Shown one piece after another: positions 53,912-61,421 of a stretch of 64,000 nt of DNA. The DNA lies in the NCBI GenBank assembly GCA_903901975.1, contig CAIUTB010000147.1, forward strand, positions 1-64,000, in the 5' to 3' direction. The notes under the pieces are model-generated. The model was given only the letters and a program-made list of their open reading frames with translations, was not told the DNA's origin and did not search any database. Position numbers and translations under genes: made by a program. Numbering within the stretch: the stretch's first letter is position 1; every line of letters begins with the position of its first letter. The stretch comes from an uncultured Bacteroidales bacterium. GTDB lineage: Bacteria > Bacteroidota > Bacteroidia > Bacteroidales > Paludibacteraceae.

Positions 53912-53968
53912 TTAGCTAATCTGCAAGTGCCACCACCAAAATTTGTTTATTGTCAAAATTGTATTCAT
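53912..53968 (-). CDS. trpL: trp leader peptide
   Basis: An 18-codon ORF reading MNTILTINKFWWWHLQIS, with three consecutive Trp codons at 11-13. It lies between the promoter and the attenuator of the trp operon. Ribosome stalling at the Trp codons when tryptophyl-tRNA is scarce would free the segment after the stop to form the antiterminator. The mechanism is the classical transcription attenuation known from enteric bacteria; it is inferred here from the sequence arrangement. Confidence 0.88.
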   Translation of the reverse strand: MNTILTINKFWWWHLQIS

Positions 53969-53992
53969 TTCTTTTTGATTTAATATCGGGTA

Positions 53993-54023
53993 CAAAGATG
54001 ATAAATTATTTTTATTTGTGCAA
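53993..54023 (-). promoter_or_regulatory. trp operon promoter (TTG-N20-CATCTTTG)
   Basis: On the reverse strand a TTG (54021-54023) is followed after 20 nt by CATCTTTG (53993-54000), one base off TAnnTTTG. The leader ATG is 25 nt downstream. Confidence 0.6.
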
Positions 54024-54248
54024 GAAAAATGTCATTTTTCAGATTATTTAAACCTTTTGTTTTTCATTAGACAAATATCCTATGGAAATGCGGGATTTAT
54101 TATCTTCATCTTTCTGAATCAATAATACTTTCTTTATCTGATAAGTTTTACTGGATTACAATTTAACAACTACCATTTTATGTTGAAAGTGCCGTGTTTG
54201 AATAGATTTTAAGAATGAACAATTAAAAACTTTACGAATATTAGAAAA

Positions 54249-56225
54249 TTAATTAATTTTCGGCTTTGTACTCACAGTCAAATCATTCTCCTTCATTCGT
54301 CTTTGGTATGTTTGTAAAATTGCCTTTAATTGCAACTCCATTTTATCAGCTTGTATTTTATCTTTACTAAGTAGGTTTACTTTCTGCATTCTGTCCTGCT
54401 TATAATTATACAATGCAGTTGCTTTTACTCCATTAAACTGAAAAAGATATTCATTCGAATAAAAACTATAGACTCCATTTTCATCGTTTGTACTAAAAGC
54501 ATTTTCTGATTTCCTGTGAAATACATCGGTCCCAAAAGCTACAAATGGCAAATCATAACCCAGGAATCCTAATATAGAAGGCTTAATATCAATTTGTTGA
54601 GCAATTTCTTTTCTATATTCTGCAGCAATACCAGCAGGATAGTAGAAGATAATCGGAACAGCGTGCAATCCGATATCGTTTTGGTAGATTGGCTGGTTGG
54701 TAGCATTCGTATGATCGCCCGTTATAACGAAAATTGTGCGTTTGAACCAGGGCATTTTGCGTGCCTTTTCAAAAAAATGTTTCAATGCAATATCCGTATA
54801 CCTCACACATTTATGAATTGGAAGCGTTCCTTCTTTCAATTCGTTCTTATAACTTTCAGGAATTACATAAGGATGGTGTGAACTTGCTGAAAACAAGCTG
54901 GTTATAAAAGGTTCGTGAAAAGTATTCATTTTGTCGGCAAAATACTGAAAATACGCTTCATCCCAAATAGCCCATGTTCCGTCGAAATCTTTAGTACTTC
55001 CATATTCGGTCATACCAAAGTAATCTTTAAAACCACTTGTTTTTGCAAATGCCCAAAACCCCATTGAACCATTTGGAGCTCCATGAAAAAAAGCAGAATA
55101 ATACCCTTTTTTTGCCAATTCACCTGCCAGACTGAGCACCTGATTATTCCCGTAATCACCTACAAAATATGGTTCACCCACCCTTGGAATTGAAGCCAGT
55201 ACCGAAGGAATAGCGTCAATTGATTTTCGACCATTGGCTAAAGAAGTTTCAAAAGTAAGACTTTTAGCTATTATAGAATCTAAAAATGGGGTATATCCCT
55301 TATAATCTTTGCCTATAAGCTCTTTATTCAGTGACCCGATATATTCACGACCAAAACTTTCCAAAATAAGCACCACCACATTCAGTTTTTTCATTTTGCT
55401 TGTTTTTGGTGGATAATATACTGTTGCCTGGATGCGCTCAGGTTCATTGGAATCTTTAAAATAAGCGAAATCTGGAAGGCTATTATTCTCGATGGTTCGA
55501 ATAAGTGTAAATGGAGTATTCAGGATAAATGATGATTCAATCGGTTTGTTTACATATTGATTTGCATTACTGATAGTTATTGGCCGTACATACCGGCCTA
55601 TACCTCCCCGAATTCCAATAACCGTAGATGCTATTGCCGTTAAAAAAACCAACACATTTACAGTCCAATAGATCCAGCCTGGTTTCAGCTTTGTTTTTTG
55701 ATTGTGTGAACTGTAGACGAAATATAAAATTGGGAAAAAACTAAATGCCAAAACCACCAAAATCCAGTGATCAAGCATTGCATCAGCAAAGATTTTTAGC
55801 AGGTTATCGGTGTGCGAAAACTCATTGAAAATACTCCAGGTTGTTCTTCTTTGTGAAAACTCAAAATAGATTGTATCTACAATGTTTAAAATCAATGCAA
55901 AACCATTTGTAATTACAAAAATCCATTGAATTGTTTTCGTAAAGTACTTTTCTTTCCTCCATGAAACTGGTAAGGGAAAAAATGCCAAAAGTATATAAAG
56001 TAGATTAACGTATAGAATCCCTGACAAATCAAATTGTAATGACCCTTTTATTAGCAAAAACCAATCATTCTGATTAATACTTGTGAAATACTTTGCATTG
56101 TAGCATACAAACACGATACGGGTCAGCATATATAATGCAAACAGTAAAATTGTGTTTTTTAGTATTGCCAAATAGTACTTCCAACTGGAAGAATTTTCTG
56201 ATTTTAGGCCTTTATACATATTCAT
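54249..56225 (-). CDS. LTA-synthase-family membrane sulfatase/phosphotransferase
   Basis: 658 residues. Five N-terminal membrane helices (about 15-190) precede an extracytoplasmic alkaline-phosphatase-fold domain. Motifs: VVVLILESFGREYIGS (metal-binding Glu), LANGRKSIDAIPSVLASIPR (nucleophile region, with Ser where LtaS has Thr), NGSMGFWAFAKTSGF, SSHHPYVIP and FVITGDHTN (metal-binding Asp-His). In Gram-negative Bacteroidota such enzymes probably transfer phosphoglycerol or phosphoethanolamine head groups to envelope glycans. The substrate is not known. The gene is monocistronic. Confidence 0.88.
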   Translation of the reverse strand: MNMYKGLKSENSSSWKYYLAILKNTILLFALYMLTRIVFVCYNAKYFTSINQNDWFLLIKGSLQFDLSGILYVNLLYILLAFFPLPVSWRKEKYFTKTIQWIFVITNGFALILNIVDTIYFEFSQRRTTWSIFNEFSHTDNLLKIFADAMLDHWILVVLAFSFFPILYFVYSSHNQKTKLKPGWIYWTVNVLVFLTAIASTVIGIRGGIGRYVRPITISNANQYVNKPIESSFILNTPFTLIRTIENNSLPDFAYFKDSNEPERIQATVYYPPKTSKMKKLNVVVLILESFGREYIGSLNKELIGKDYKGYTPFLDSIIAKSLTFETSLANGRKSIDAIPSVLASIPRVGEPYFVGDYGNNQVLSLAGELAKKGYYSAFFHGAPNGSMGFWAFAKTSGFKDYFGMTEYGSTKDFDGTWAIWDEAYFQYFADKMNTFHEPFITSLFSASSHHPYVIPESYKNELKEGTLPIHKCVRYTDIALKHFFEKARKMPWFKRTIFVITGDHTNATNQPIYQNDIGLHAVPIIFYYPAGIAAEYRKEIAQQIDIKPSILGFLGYDLPFVAFGTDVFHRKSENAFSTNDENGVYSFYSNEYLFQFNGVKATALYNYKQDRMQKVNLLSKDKIQADKMELQLKAILQTYQRRMKENDLTVSTKPKIN

Positions 56226-56251
56226 GGTTTGCCAATACCTTTGTTCACTAA

Positions 56252-56542
56252 CTAATTATTTGTGAGAATATCGGTTCGATTTATATCAACGGCAAAGAGT
56301 ACATAAGTCTAAAGTACTATATTGCAAAGAGTATAAACCCCGACTTTTGGAATCCGAAAACAAATCGTGCCAAAGGTACAAAAGATTTTCCTGAATATCC
56401 TGAATTTAATAATCGTTTAGATGTTATTGAATCGACTATAAACAGCGTATTTCTAAAGTTTGAATTGTCGAACGATACAACATTCAATTGTTTAATCCAC
56501 TTTTACATTGTTGAGTTTAGATACAATAGAAATCATATTTAA
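56252..56542 (+). pseudogene. Remnant of a tyrosine recombinase (integrase) N-terminal region
   Basis: The + strand is open from 56252 to the TAA at 56540-56542 and reads GSIYINGKEYISLKYY, then SINPDFWNPKTNRAKGTKDF, then PEYPEFNNRLDVIESTINSVFLKFELSND. This is the arm-type DNA-binding region of Bacteroidota phage-type integrases (INPDFWN...RAK...FPEYPEFNxRL). No start codon, core-binding domain or catalytic R-H-R-Y region is present. It marks a decayed integration event at the edge of the defence region. Confidence 0.75.
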
Positions 56543-56604
56543 TTTTGAAATGAATGATTGAAAATAGTTTTTAAAATTAGAACAATAGTATTAAAATAAA
56601 ATCG

Positions 56605-56612
56605 TATTTTTG
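56605..56612 (+). promoter_or_regulatory. -7 box (TATTTTTG) for the ORF6N gene
   Basis: Exact TAnnTTTG match, 46 nt before the original ORF6N start at 56659. Confidence 0.55.
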
Positions 56613-56658
56613 CATTCTACAGATGCAATTTGTCCGGTTTCAAATTCAAATTACAGGA

Positions 56659-57185
56659 ATGGAATTACAAATTATACAGAATAAGATATACGAACCAATG
56701 GTCAGCGTAGCTAAATACGAGGACAACGTGTTATGTTGGACTTCGATTTAGCTGATTTGTACGAAACAGAAACAAAGCGTCTGAAAGAAGCTGTTCGTAG
56801 GAATATCAAGCGTTTTCCTCCTGATTTTATGTTTGAGTTAAGTCCAAAAGAATGGGAAATCTTGAGGACGCAATTTGCGACCTCAAGATGGGGCGGTGTT
56901 CGTTATCAACCATTTGCCTTTACCGAGCAAGGTGTTGCAATGCTGGCAAGCATATTAAAAAGCGAAAAAGCAATCGAAGTAAATATACAAATTGTCAGAG
57001 CATTTGTAATACTTCGTCAGTATGCTCTCGGTTATGCCGAACTCAACCAAAAGTTGGAAACCTTTATGCTCGAAACCAATATGCAATTCAGCGATATTTA
57101 TCAGGCACTGACCGAAATGGCAAGCCAAACCGAAAAAGATCAAAAACCAATTCCGCCAATTGGACTATTGGCGTATGAGAAATAA
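56659..57185 (+). pseudogene. ORF6N-domain protein gene, frameshifted by a 20-bp insertion
   Basis: The 5' end reads MELQIIQNKIYE from 56659, the usual start of ORF6N (phage antirepressor-like) proteins, but continues out of frame. After removal of CCAATGGTCAGCGTAGCTAA (56695-56714) the frame rejoins IRGQRVMLDFDLADLYETETKRLKEAVRRN, the expected sequence. From the internal ATG at 56733 a 150-residue product is still open (PDFMFELSPKEWEIL, WGGVRYQPFAFTEQGVAMLASIL, IQIVRAFVILRQY, PIGLLAYEK). ORF6N genes often accompany restriction loci; their role there is unclear. The shortened protein lacks about 24 residues and may or may not work. Confidence 0.8.
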
Positions 57186-57190
57186 TAATT
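57091..57190 (+). repeat. ORF6N 3'-end direct repeat, copy 1
   Basis: 100 bp (GCGATATTTATCAGGCACTG...AATAATAATT) that recur at 58296-58395 with three differences. This copy is the true 3' end of the ORF6N gene. Confidence 0.9.
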
Positions 57191-57209
57191 GATTAAAAAG
57201 TTCCCAACT

Positions 57210-58238
57210 ATGAATATTGAATTATCAAAAACCCAGTTCATTACTGAAATTAAGGAAAAAGTACGACAAGCGCAGTACGAAGCCCTAAAAGTAGTGAATG
57301 TACATTTGATTGATTTATACTGGGAAATTGGGAAATCAATATCCGAGAAGCAAACATTAGGTTGGGGTAAGTCTATTGTTCCTACACTGTCGGATGAGTT
57401 GAAAAGAGAATTTCCTGAAACAACCGGATTTTCTAGCACCAACTTGTGGTATATGGTTCAGTTTTACAATGAATACTTCAATCAGCCAAATCTCCAACCA
57501 CTGGTTGGAGAAATTAGCTGGTCGAAACATTTGGTAATTCTATCAAAGTGTAAAGAAAATCAACAGCGTGAATTTTATATACTTGCAACAAAGAAATTTG
57601 GTTGGACAAAAGATGTATTGAATCATCAGATAGAGAATAAAACATTCGAAAAATACTTGTTACACCAAACGAATTTTGACACCGTATTACCCGAAAAAAT
57701 TAAGAATCAAGCTTATTTAGCAGTAAAAGACCATTACAACTTTGGTTTTTTGGAAATGTCAAACGAACATTCTGAATATGAACTTGAACAGGCATTGATA
57801 CAAAACATTCGGCAGTTTTTATTGGAACTTGGCTCTGATTTTTCGTATGTGGGAAATCAGTACAAAATTGTGCTAAGTTCTAAAGAATATCGAATCGACT
57901 TATTGTTGTTTCATCGCCGATTGCAATGCCTTGTGGCTATCGACCTTAAAATTGGAGAGTTTGAACCGGAACACAAGGGGAAAATGGAATTTTATTTATC
58001 GGTACTGAATGATAAAGTGAAGCTTGAACATGAAAATCCTTCGATTGGGATTATTATATGCAAAGATAAAGATAGAACCATTGTGGAGTATTCGCTTCAA
58101 ACAGCAACACTACCCATTGGCGTGGCAACATATAATACCGGAACAAAATTACCGTTAGCATACAAATCAGTATTGCCATCGCCCGAAACGATTAGCAAAA
58201 AACTAATTCAATTTTTACAACAAATTAACGAGAAATAA
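57210..58238 (+). CDS. DUF1016 (YhcG-type) PD-(D/E)XK nuclease-domain protein
   Basis: 342 residues. N-terminal helical half (YWEIGKSISEKQTLGWGKSIVPTLSDELKREFPETTGFSSTNLWYMVQFYNEY, SWSKHLVILSKCK) and a C-terminal nuclease domain with FSYVGNQYKIVLSSKEYRIDLLLFHRRLQCLVAIDLKIGEFEPEHKGKMEFYLSVL, where the D...DLK pair forms the active site. Such proteins often ride inside restriction-modification operons; their biochemical role is not settled. The frame extends 21 nt further up, into the ORF6N repeat, but ATG 57210 is preferred. It lies between copies of a 100-bp repeat. Confidence 0.9.
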   Translation: MNIELSKTQFITEIKEKVRQAQYEALKVVNVHLIDLYWEIGKSISEKQTLGWGKSIVPTLSDELKREFPETTGFSSTNLWYMVQFYNEYFNQPNLQPLVGEISWSKHLVILSKCKENQQREFYILATKKFGWTKDVLNHQIENKTFEKYLLHQTNFDTVLPEKIKNQAYLAVKDHYNFGFLEMSNEHSEYELEQALIQNIRQFLLELGSDFSYVGNQYKIVLSSKEYRIDLLLFHRRLQCLVAIDLKIGEFEPEHKGKMEFYLSVLNDKVKLEHENPSIGIIICKDKDRTIVEYSLQTATLPIGVATYNTGTKLPLAYKSVLPSPETISKKLIQFLQQINEK

Positions 58239-58249
58239 AAACTTGAAAA

Positions 58250-58297
58250 ATAAACAGACAATAAACTAATTTTCAACATATTAAAATAGCATTCTGC
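58250..58297 (+). repeat. KilA-N 3'-end repeat, copy 1 (orphan fragment)
   Basis: 48 bp (ATAAACAGACAATAAACTAA...TAGCATTCTGC) matching 59296-59344 at about 43 of 49 positions. It has no KilA-N gene in front of it and joins the ORF6N fragment directly. Confidence 0.75.
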
Positions 58298-58395
58298 GAT
58301 ATTTATCAGGCACTGACCGAAATGGCAAGCCAAACCGAAAAAGATCAAAAACCAATTCCGCCAATTGGACAGTTGGCGTATGAAAAATAATAATT
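58296..58395 (+). repeat. ORF6N 3'-end direct repeat, copy 2 (orphan fragment)
   Basis: 97 of 100 positions match 57091-57190. It encodes the last 31 residues of an ORF6N protein without any gene start. It directly follows the orphan KilA-N fragment; the two share the GC at 58296-58297. Confidence 0.9.
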
Positions 58396-58481
58396 TTAAA
58401 GCTAACGAATTCGTAACCTTTAAAAGTCCGATAGTTTTTTCAATTCAATAAAACGAAAATCATAATTAACGCATAAAACAA

Positions 58482-59315
58482 ATGACCAAAAGTAAAACCA
58501 TAAACATTGAAGACAAGGAAATACTGATTTATTCAAAGAATAATGAAGATTTTATTTCTCTTACTGATATGGCTCACAGTCAGTTGGAAGATGTTGTAAT
58601 TATCAAATGGCTGAGCTTAAAAAACACCATAGAATATATTGGCGAATGGGAAGCTATGTACAATCCCGATTTTAATTATACCGAATTCGGTACAATTAAA
58701 AATGCTTCAGGTGGTAATAACTTTGTGTTATCTGTTAAGCAATGGATTGAGAAAACAAATGCTGTAGGGTTGACTGCCAAAGCCGGAAGGTATGGTGGAA
58801 CGTATGCACACAAAGATATTGCATTTCATTTTGGGATGTGGATTAGTCCTAAATTCCAATTGCTACTTGTAAAAGAGTATCAACGCCTCAAAGACGATGA
58901 AAATGACCGTTTAAAATTAGAGTGGAGCTTTCAACGAACATTGTCGAAAGTGAATTACATTATACATACCGATGCAATTAAAGAAAACCTGATTCCGACT
59001 GAATTAACTCCGCAACAAATCAGTTATGTTTATGCCAATGAAGCAGATATGCTCAATATGGCTTTGTTTGGCAAAACTGCAATGCAATGGAGAACAGAGA
59101 ACCCAACATTGAAAGGTAACATTAGAGATACAGCAAACATTGAACAATTGGTGGTACTATCCAATATGGAAAGTATGAATGCAGTACTAATTCACCAGGG
59201 CTTATCACAGTCGGATAGATTGAAAGAACTGAATAAAATGGCAATTATGCAAATGAAATCTCTTTTACACAATACTGAAATTCAAAAACTAAAAGATAAA
59301 CAGACAATAATTTAA
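58482..59315 (+). CDS. KilA-N domain protein
   Basis: 277 residues. KilA-N DNA-binding domain at about 10-140: ISLTDMAHSQLEDVVIIKWLSLKNTIEYIGEWE, SVKQWIEKTNAVGLTAKAGRYGGTYAHKDIAFHFGMWISPKFQLLLVKEYQRLK. A helical C-terminal half follows with no recognised domain. KilA-N proteins come from phages and are common passengers of bacterial restriction loci. Its 3' end lies in the repeat whose second copy precedes it, so it looks inserted as a cassette. Confidence 0.9.
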   Translation: MTKSKTINIEDKEILIYSKNNEDFISLTDMAHSQLEDVVIIKWLSLKNTIEYIGEWEAMYNPDFNYTEFGTIKNASGGNNFVLSVKQWIEKTNAVGLTAKAGRYGGTYAHKDIAFHFGMWISPKFQLLLVKEYQRLKDDENDRLKLEWSFQRTLSKVNYIIHTDAIKENLIPTELTPQQISYVYANEADMLNMALFGKTAMQWRTENPTLKGNIRDTANIEQLVVLSNMESMNAVLIHQGLSQSDRLKELNKMAIMQMKSLLHNTEIQKLKDKQTII

Positions 59316-59344
59316 TTTTCAACATTTTATAAATAGCATTCTGC
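59296..59344 (+). repeat. KilA-N 3'-end repeat, copy 2
   Basis: Covers the last codons (K-D-K-Q-T-I-I, stop) of the KilA-N gene and the 3' flank to CATTCTGC. Confidence 0.75.
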
Positions 59345-59353
59345 TATTGTTCG

Positions 59354-59479
59354 CTTCACCGAAACCTAGGAAATTTCATTTAAGCGACACACAAAAGATT
59401 AATAAGCAAAATGCTCATGCCAACCGGCGTGGGCTTTTGAATTATCTTTGTGTGTAGGCTTCCTAGGGCCTCGGTGAAG
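59354..59479. repeat. 126-bp long-stem inverted element upstream of mod
   Basis: Ends CTTCACCGAAACCTAGGAA (59354-59372) and TTCCTAGGGCCTCGGTGAAG (59460-59479) are imperfect inverted repeats. Inside, CACACAAAAGAT (59388-59399) faces ATCTTTGTGTG (59444-59454), and GCTCATGCC faces GGCGTGGGC around the loop AACC. A -7-like TATCTTTG (59443-59450) points to mod. No open reading frame is present. It could be a structured RNA, a MITE or a promoter element. Confidence 0.7.
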
Positions 59480-59491
59480 GGTGATGATTTA

Positions 59492-59512
59492 GTCCACGCT
59501 TTTTTTGTGGAC
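59492..59512 (+). terminator. Small hairpin GTCCAC/GTGGAC
   Basis: A 6-bp stem with a 9-nt T-rich loop, directly after the 126-bp element. Confidence 0.4.
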
Positions 59513-59591
59513 ATAATTTATCTGAATGATGGCTGATGCGTAAGCTGAAGCCATGAATAACAATACCAAACAACAGTCTAAAAACCACCTT

Positions 59592-59624
59592 AATGAGGGT
59601 TTCACTCCAAGTGAAGCCCTCATT
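59592..59624 (+). promoter_or_regulatory. Hairpin close to the mod start
   Basis: AATGAGGG-T-TTCACT pairs with AGTGAA-G-CCCTCATT around a 3-nt loop, 32 nt before the mod ATG. It has no U-run, so it more likely affects translation or mRNA stability than termination. Confidence 0.6.
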
Positions 59625-59656
59625 TGCATGTATTTACCTATAACAAAATACAAAAT

Positions 59657-61420
59657 ATGCCAACATTAAACTGGATAGGTAAAGATAAGGTAGTAAACCA
59701 TCATCACGATGTTCCGTTTCGGGTATTAGACCACAAATATGGGTTTAATGACGAAAAAGGAGAACAATCTGTTGAAGTCAAAAGTGGAAATAAAATTATT
59801 CATGGTGATAACTTAGAAGCTCTAAAAGCTTTACTACCCGAATATGAAGGACGTATTGATTGTATTTACATTGATCCGCCATATAACACGGGAAAAGAGA
59901 AATGGGTGTATAATGACAATGTAAAAGATAAACGAATTGAGAAATGGTTGGGAGAAGTTGTTGGTGTTGAGGGTGAAGACTTTACCCGCCATGATAAGTG
60001 GCTGTGTATGATGTTTCCACGATTAAATTTATTATACAAACTTTTGAAAGATGACGGACTATTCTTTTGTTCAATTGATGATTACGAGCAAGGGAATCTA
60101 AAGCCAATGCTTGATATAATTTTCGGACATCAAAACTTCCTAAACAACATTATATGGCAGCGAGCCTACTCACCAATCAATACAAAAAAGAGATTTTCTG
60201 CAAACCATGATTTTGTGATGTGTTATGCGAAAAACAAATCACAAGTAAATCTACTGTTACCAAGAACAGAAGATGCAAATGACAGGTATTCAAATCCTGA
60301 TAATGACCCAAGAGGTTTATGGACTTCTGGAGATTTATCAGTTGGTCCTGTTGTCGAAGAAAAAGTCTATGAAATTATAACTCCTTCAGGAAGAAGTGTA
60401 TGGCCACCAAATGGCTACTGTTGGAGATTAGATAAAGTCAGATTTGAAGTTTTTAAAAAAGACAATCGAATTTGGTTTGGTGAGAACGGTGATATTGTTC
60501 CTCGTATAAAAAGATTCATCTCTGAGGTTAAAGATGGAATTACTCCAATGACCGTTTGGACATACTCGGAGGTTGGTCATACACAGGATGCCAAAAGAGA
60601 AATAAAAGAATTATTCCCGAATTCAAAACTTCCATTTGAAACCCCAAAGCCAACGAAACTAATGGAAAAGATTCTTTCGTTAAAGAATAATCCAAACACC
60701 ATTGTATTAGACTCTTATGCTGGTACTGGGTCAACTGCACATGCAGTTTTGAACTTAAATAAAAGGGATGGTGGTAATCGGAAATTTATACTTATTGAAC
60801 TTGAAGATTATGCAGAAGATATTACCGCAAACAGAGTAAAGAAAGCAATACAAGGGTATGAATACATTGGAAATAAAAGGACAATACTTAAAAGCTATTC
60901 TGTAAACCTCACAAATCTGAAAAAATCGAAGAAAATAATTGAGGAATTTGAATTGTATAAATTGAATGAAAAGTATTCAAATGTAACGCTCGAATCTGAC
61001 AATGGGAATATAGCTATTATTGGTGAAGAAAGTATTTCGGGAATGACGGAAGGAACAGGTGGTAGTTTCGATTTTTACGAATTAGGAGCACCTATTTTCA
61101 ACGAAGACCAAAACCTGAATGAAGAAGTTGGCGAGCAAAAAATACGGGAATATATCTACTATACAGAAACCAAACAACATCTTGAAAAAGAACAAGTAGC
61201 GGAACAGAAATACTTGCTTGATAATTATAACAATACAGGCTATTATTTCTATTACGAAAAGGAAAAGTTCACTACTTTAAGTGTTGATACTTTGAATATT
61301 GTAACGGAAATAGCAGAACAATACCTGATTTATGCCGACCATTGCTTGCTCGACAAGGATTATATGATGGCACGAAACATTATTTTCAAAAAAATACCAC
61401 GAGACATAAAGCGATTCTAA
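59657..61420 (+). CDS. mod: Type III restriction-modification methyltransferase (Mod)
   Basis: 587 residues. It methylates adenine in its recognition site and gives the complex its specificity. Motif order is beta-class: DPPYNTG (motif IV, about residue 72) comes before the SAM-binding DSYAGTGST (motif I, about 351). The region between (about 130-330) should hold the target recognition domain (TWxTG-like LWTSGDLSVGPVV). The start was set at MPTLNWIGKDKVVNHHHDVPFRVL; an earlier in-frame ATG lies in the hairpin region. No simple repeat tract that could cause slipped-strand phase variation was seen in it. It is followed by res with one intervening base, so the pair is co-translated. Confidence 0.93.
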   Translation: MPTLNWIGKDKVVNHHHDVPFRVLDHKYGFNDEKGEQSVEVKSGNKIIHGDNLEALKALLPEYEGRIDCIYIDPPYNTGKEKWVYNDNVKDKRIEKWLGEVVGVEGEDFTRHDKWLCMMFPRLNLLYKLLKDDGLFFCSIDDYEQGNLKPMLDIIFGHQNFLNNIIWQRAYSPINTKKRFSANHDFVMCYAKNKSQVNLLLPRTEDANDRYSNPDNDPRGLWTSGDLSVGPVVEEKVYEIITPSGRSVWPPNGYCWRLDKVRFEVFKKDNRIWFGENGDIVPRIKRFISEVKDGITPMTVWTYSEVGHTQDAKREIKELFPNSKLPFETPKPTKLMEKILSLKNNPNTIVLDSYAGTGSTAHAVLNLNKRDGGNRKFILIELEDYAEDITANRVKKAIQGYEYIGNKRTILKSYSVNLTNLKKSKKIIEEFELYKLNEKYSNVTLESDNGNIAIIGEESISGMTEGTGGSFDFYELGAPIFNEDQNLNEEVGEQKIREYIYYTETKQHLEKEQVAEQKYLLDNYNNTGYYFYYEKEKFTTLSVDTLNIVTEIAEQYLIYADHCLLDKDYMMARNIIFKKIPRDIKRF

Positions 61421-61421
61421 T

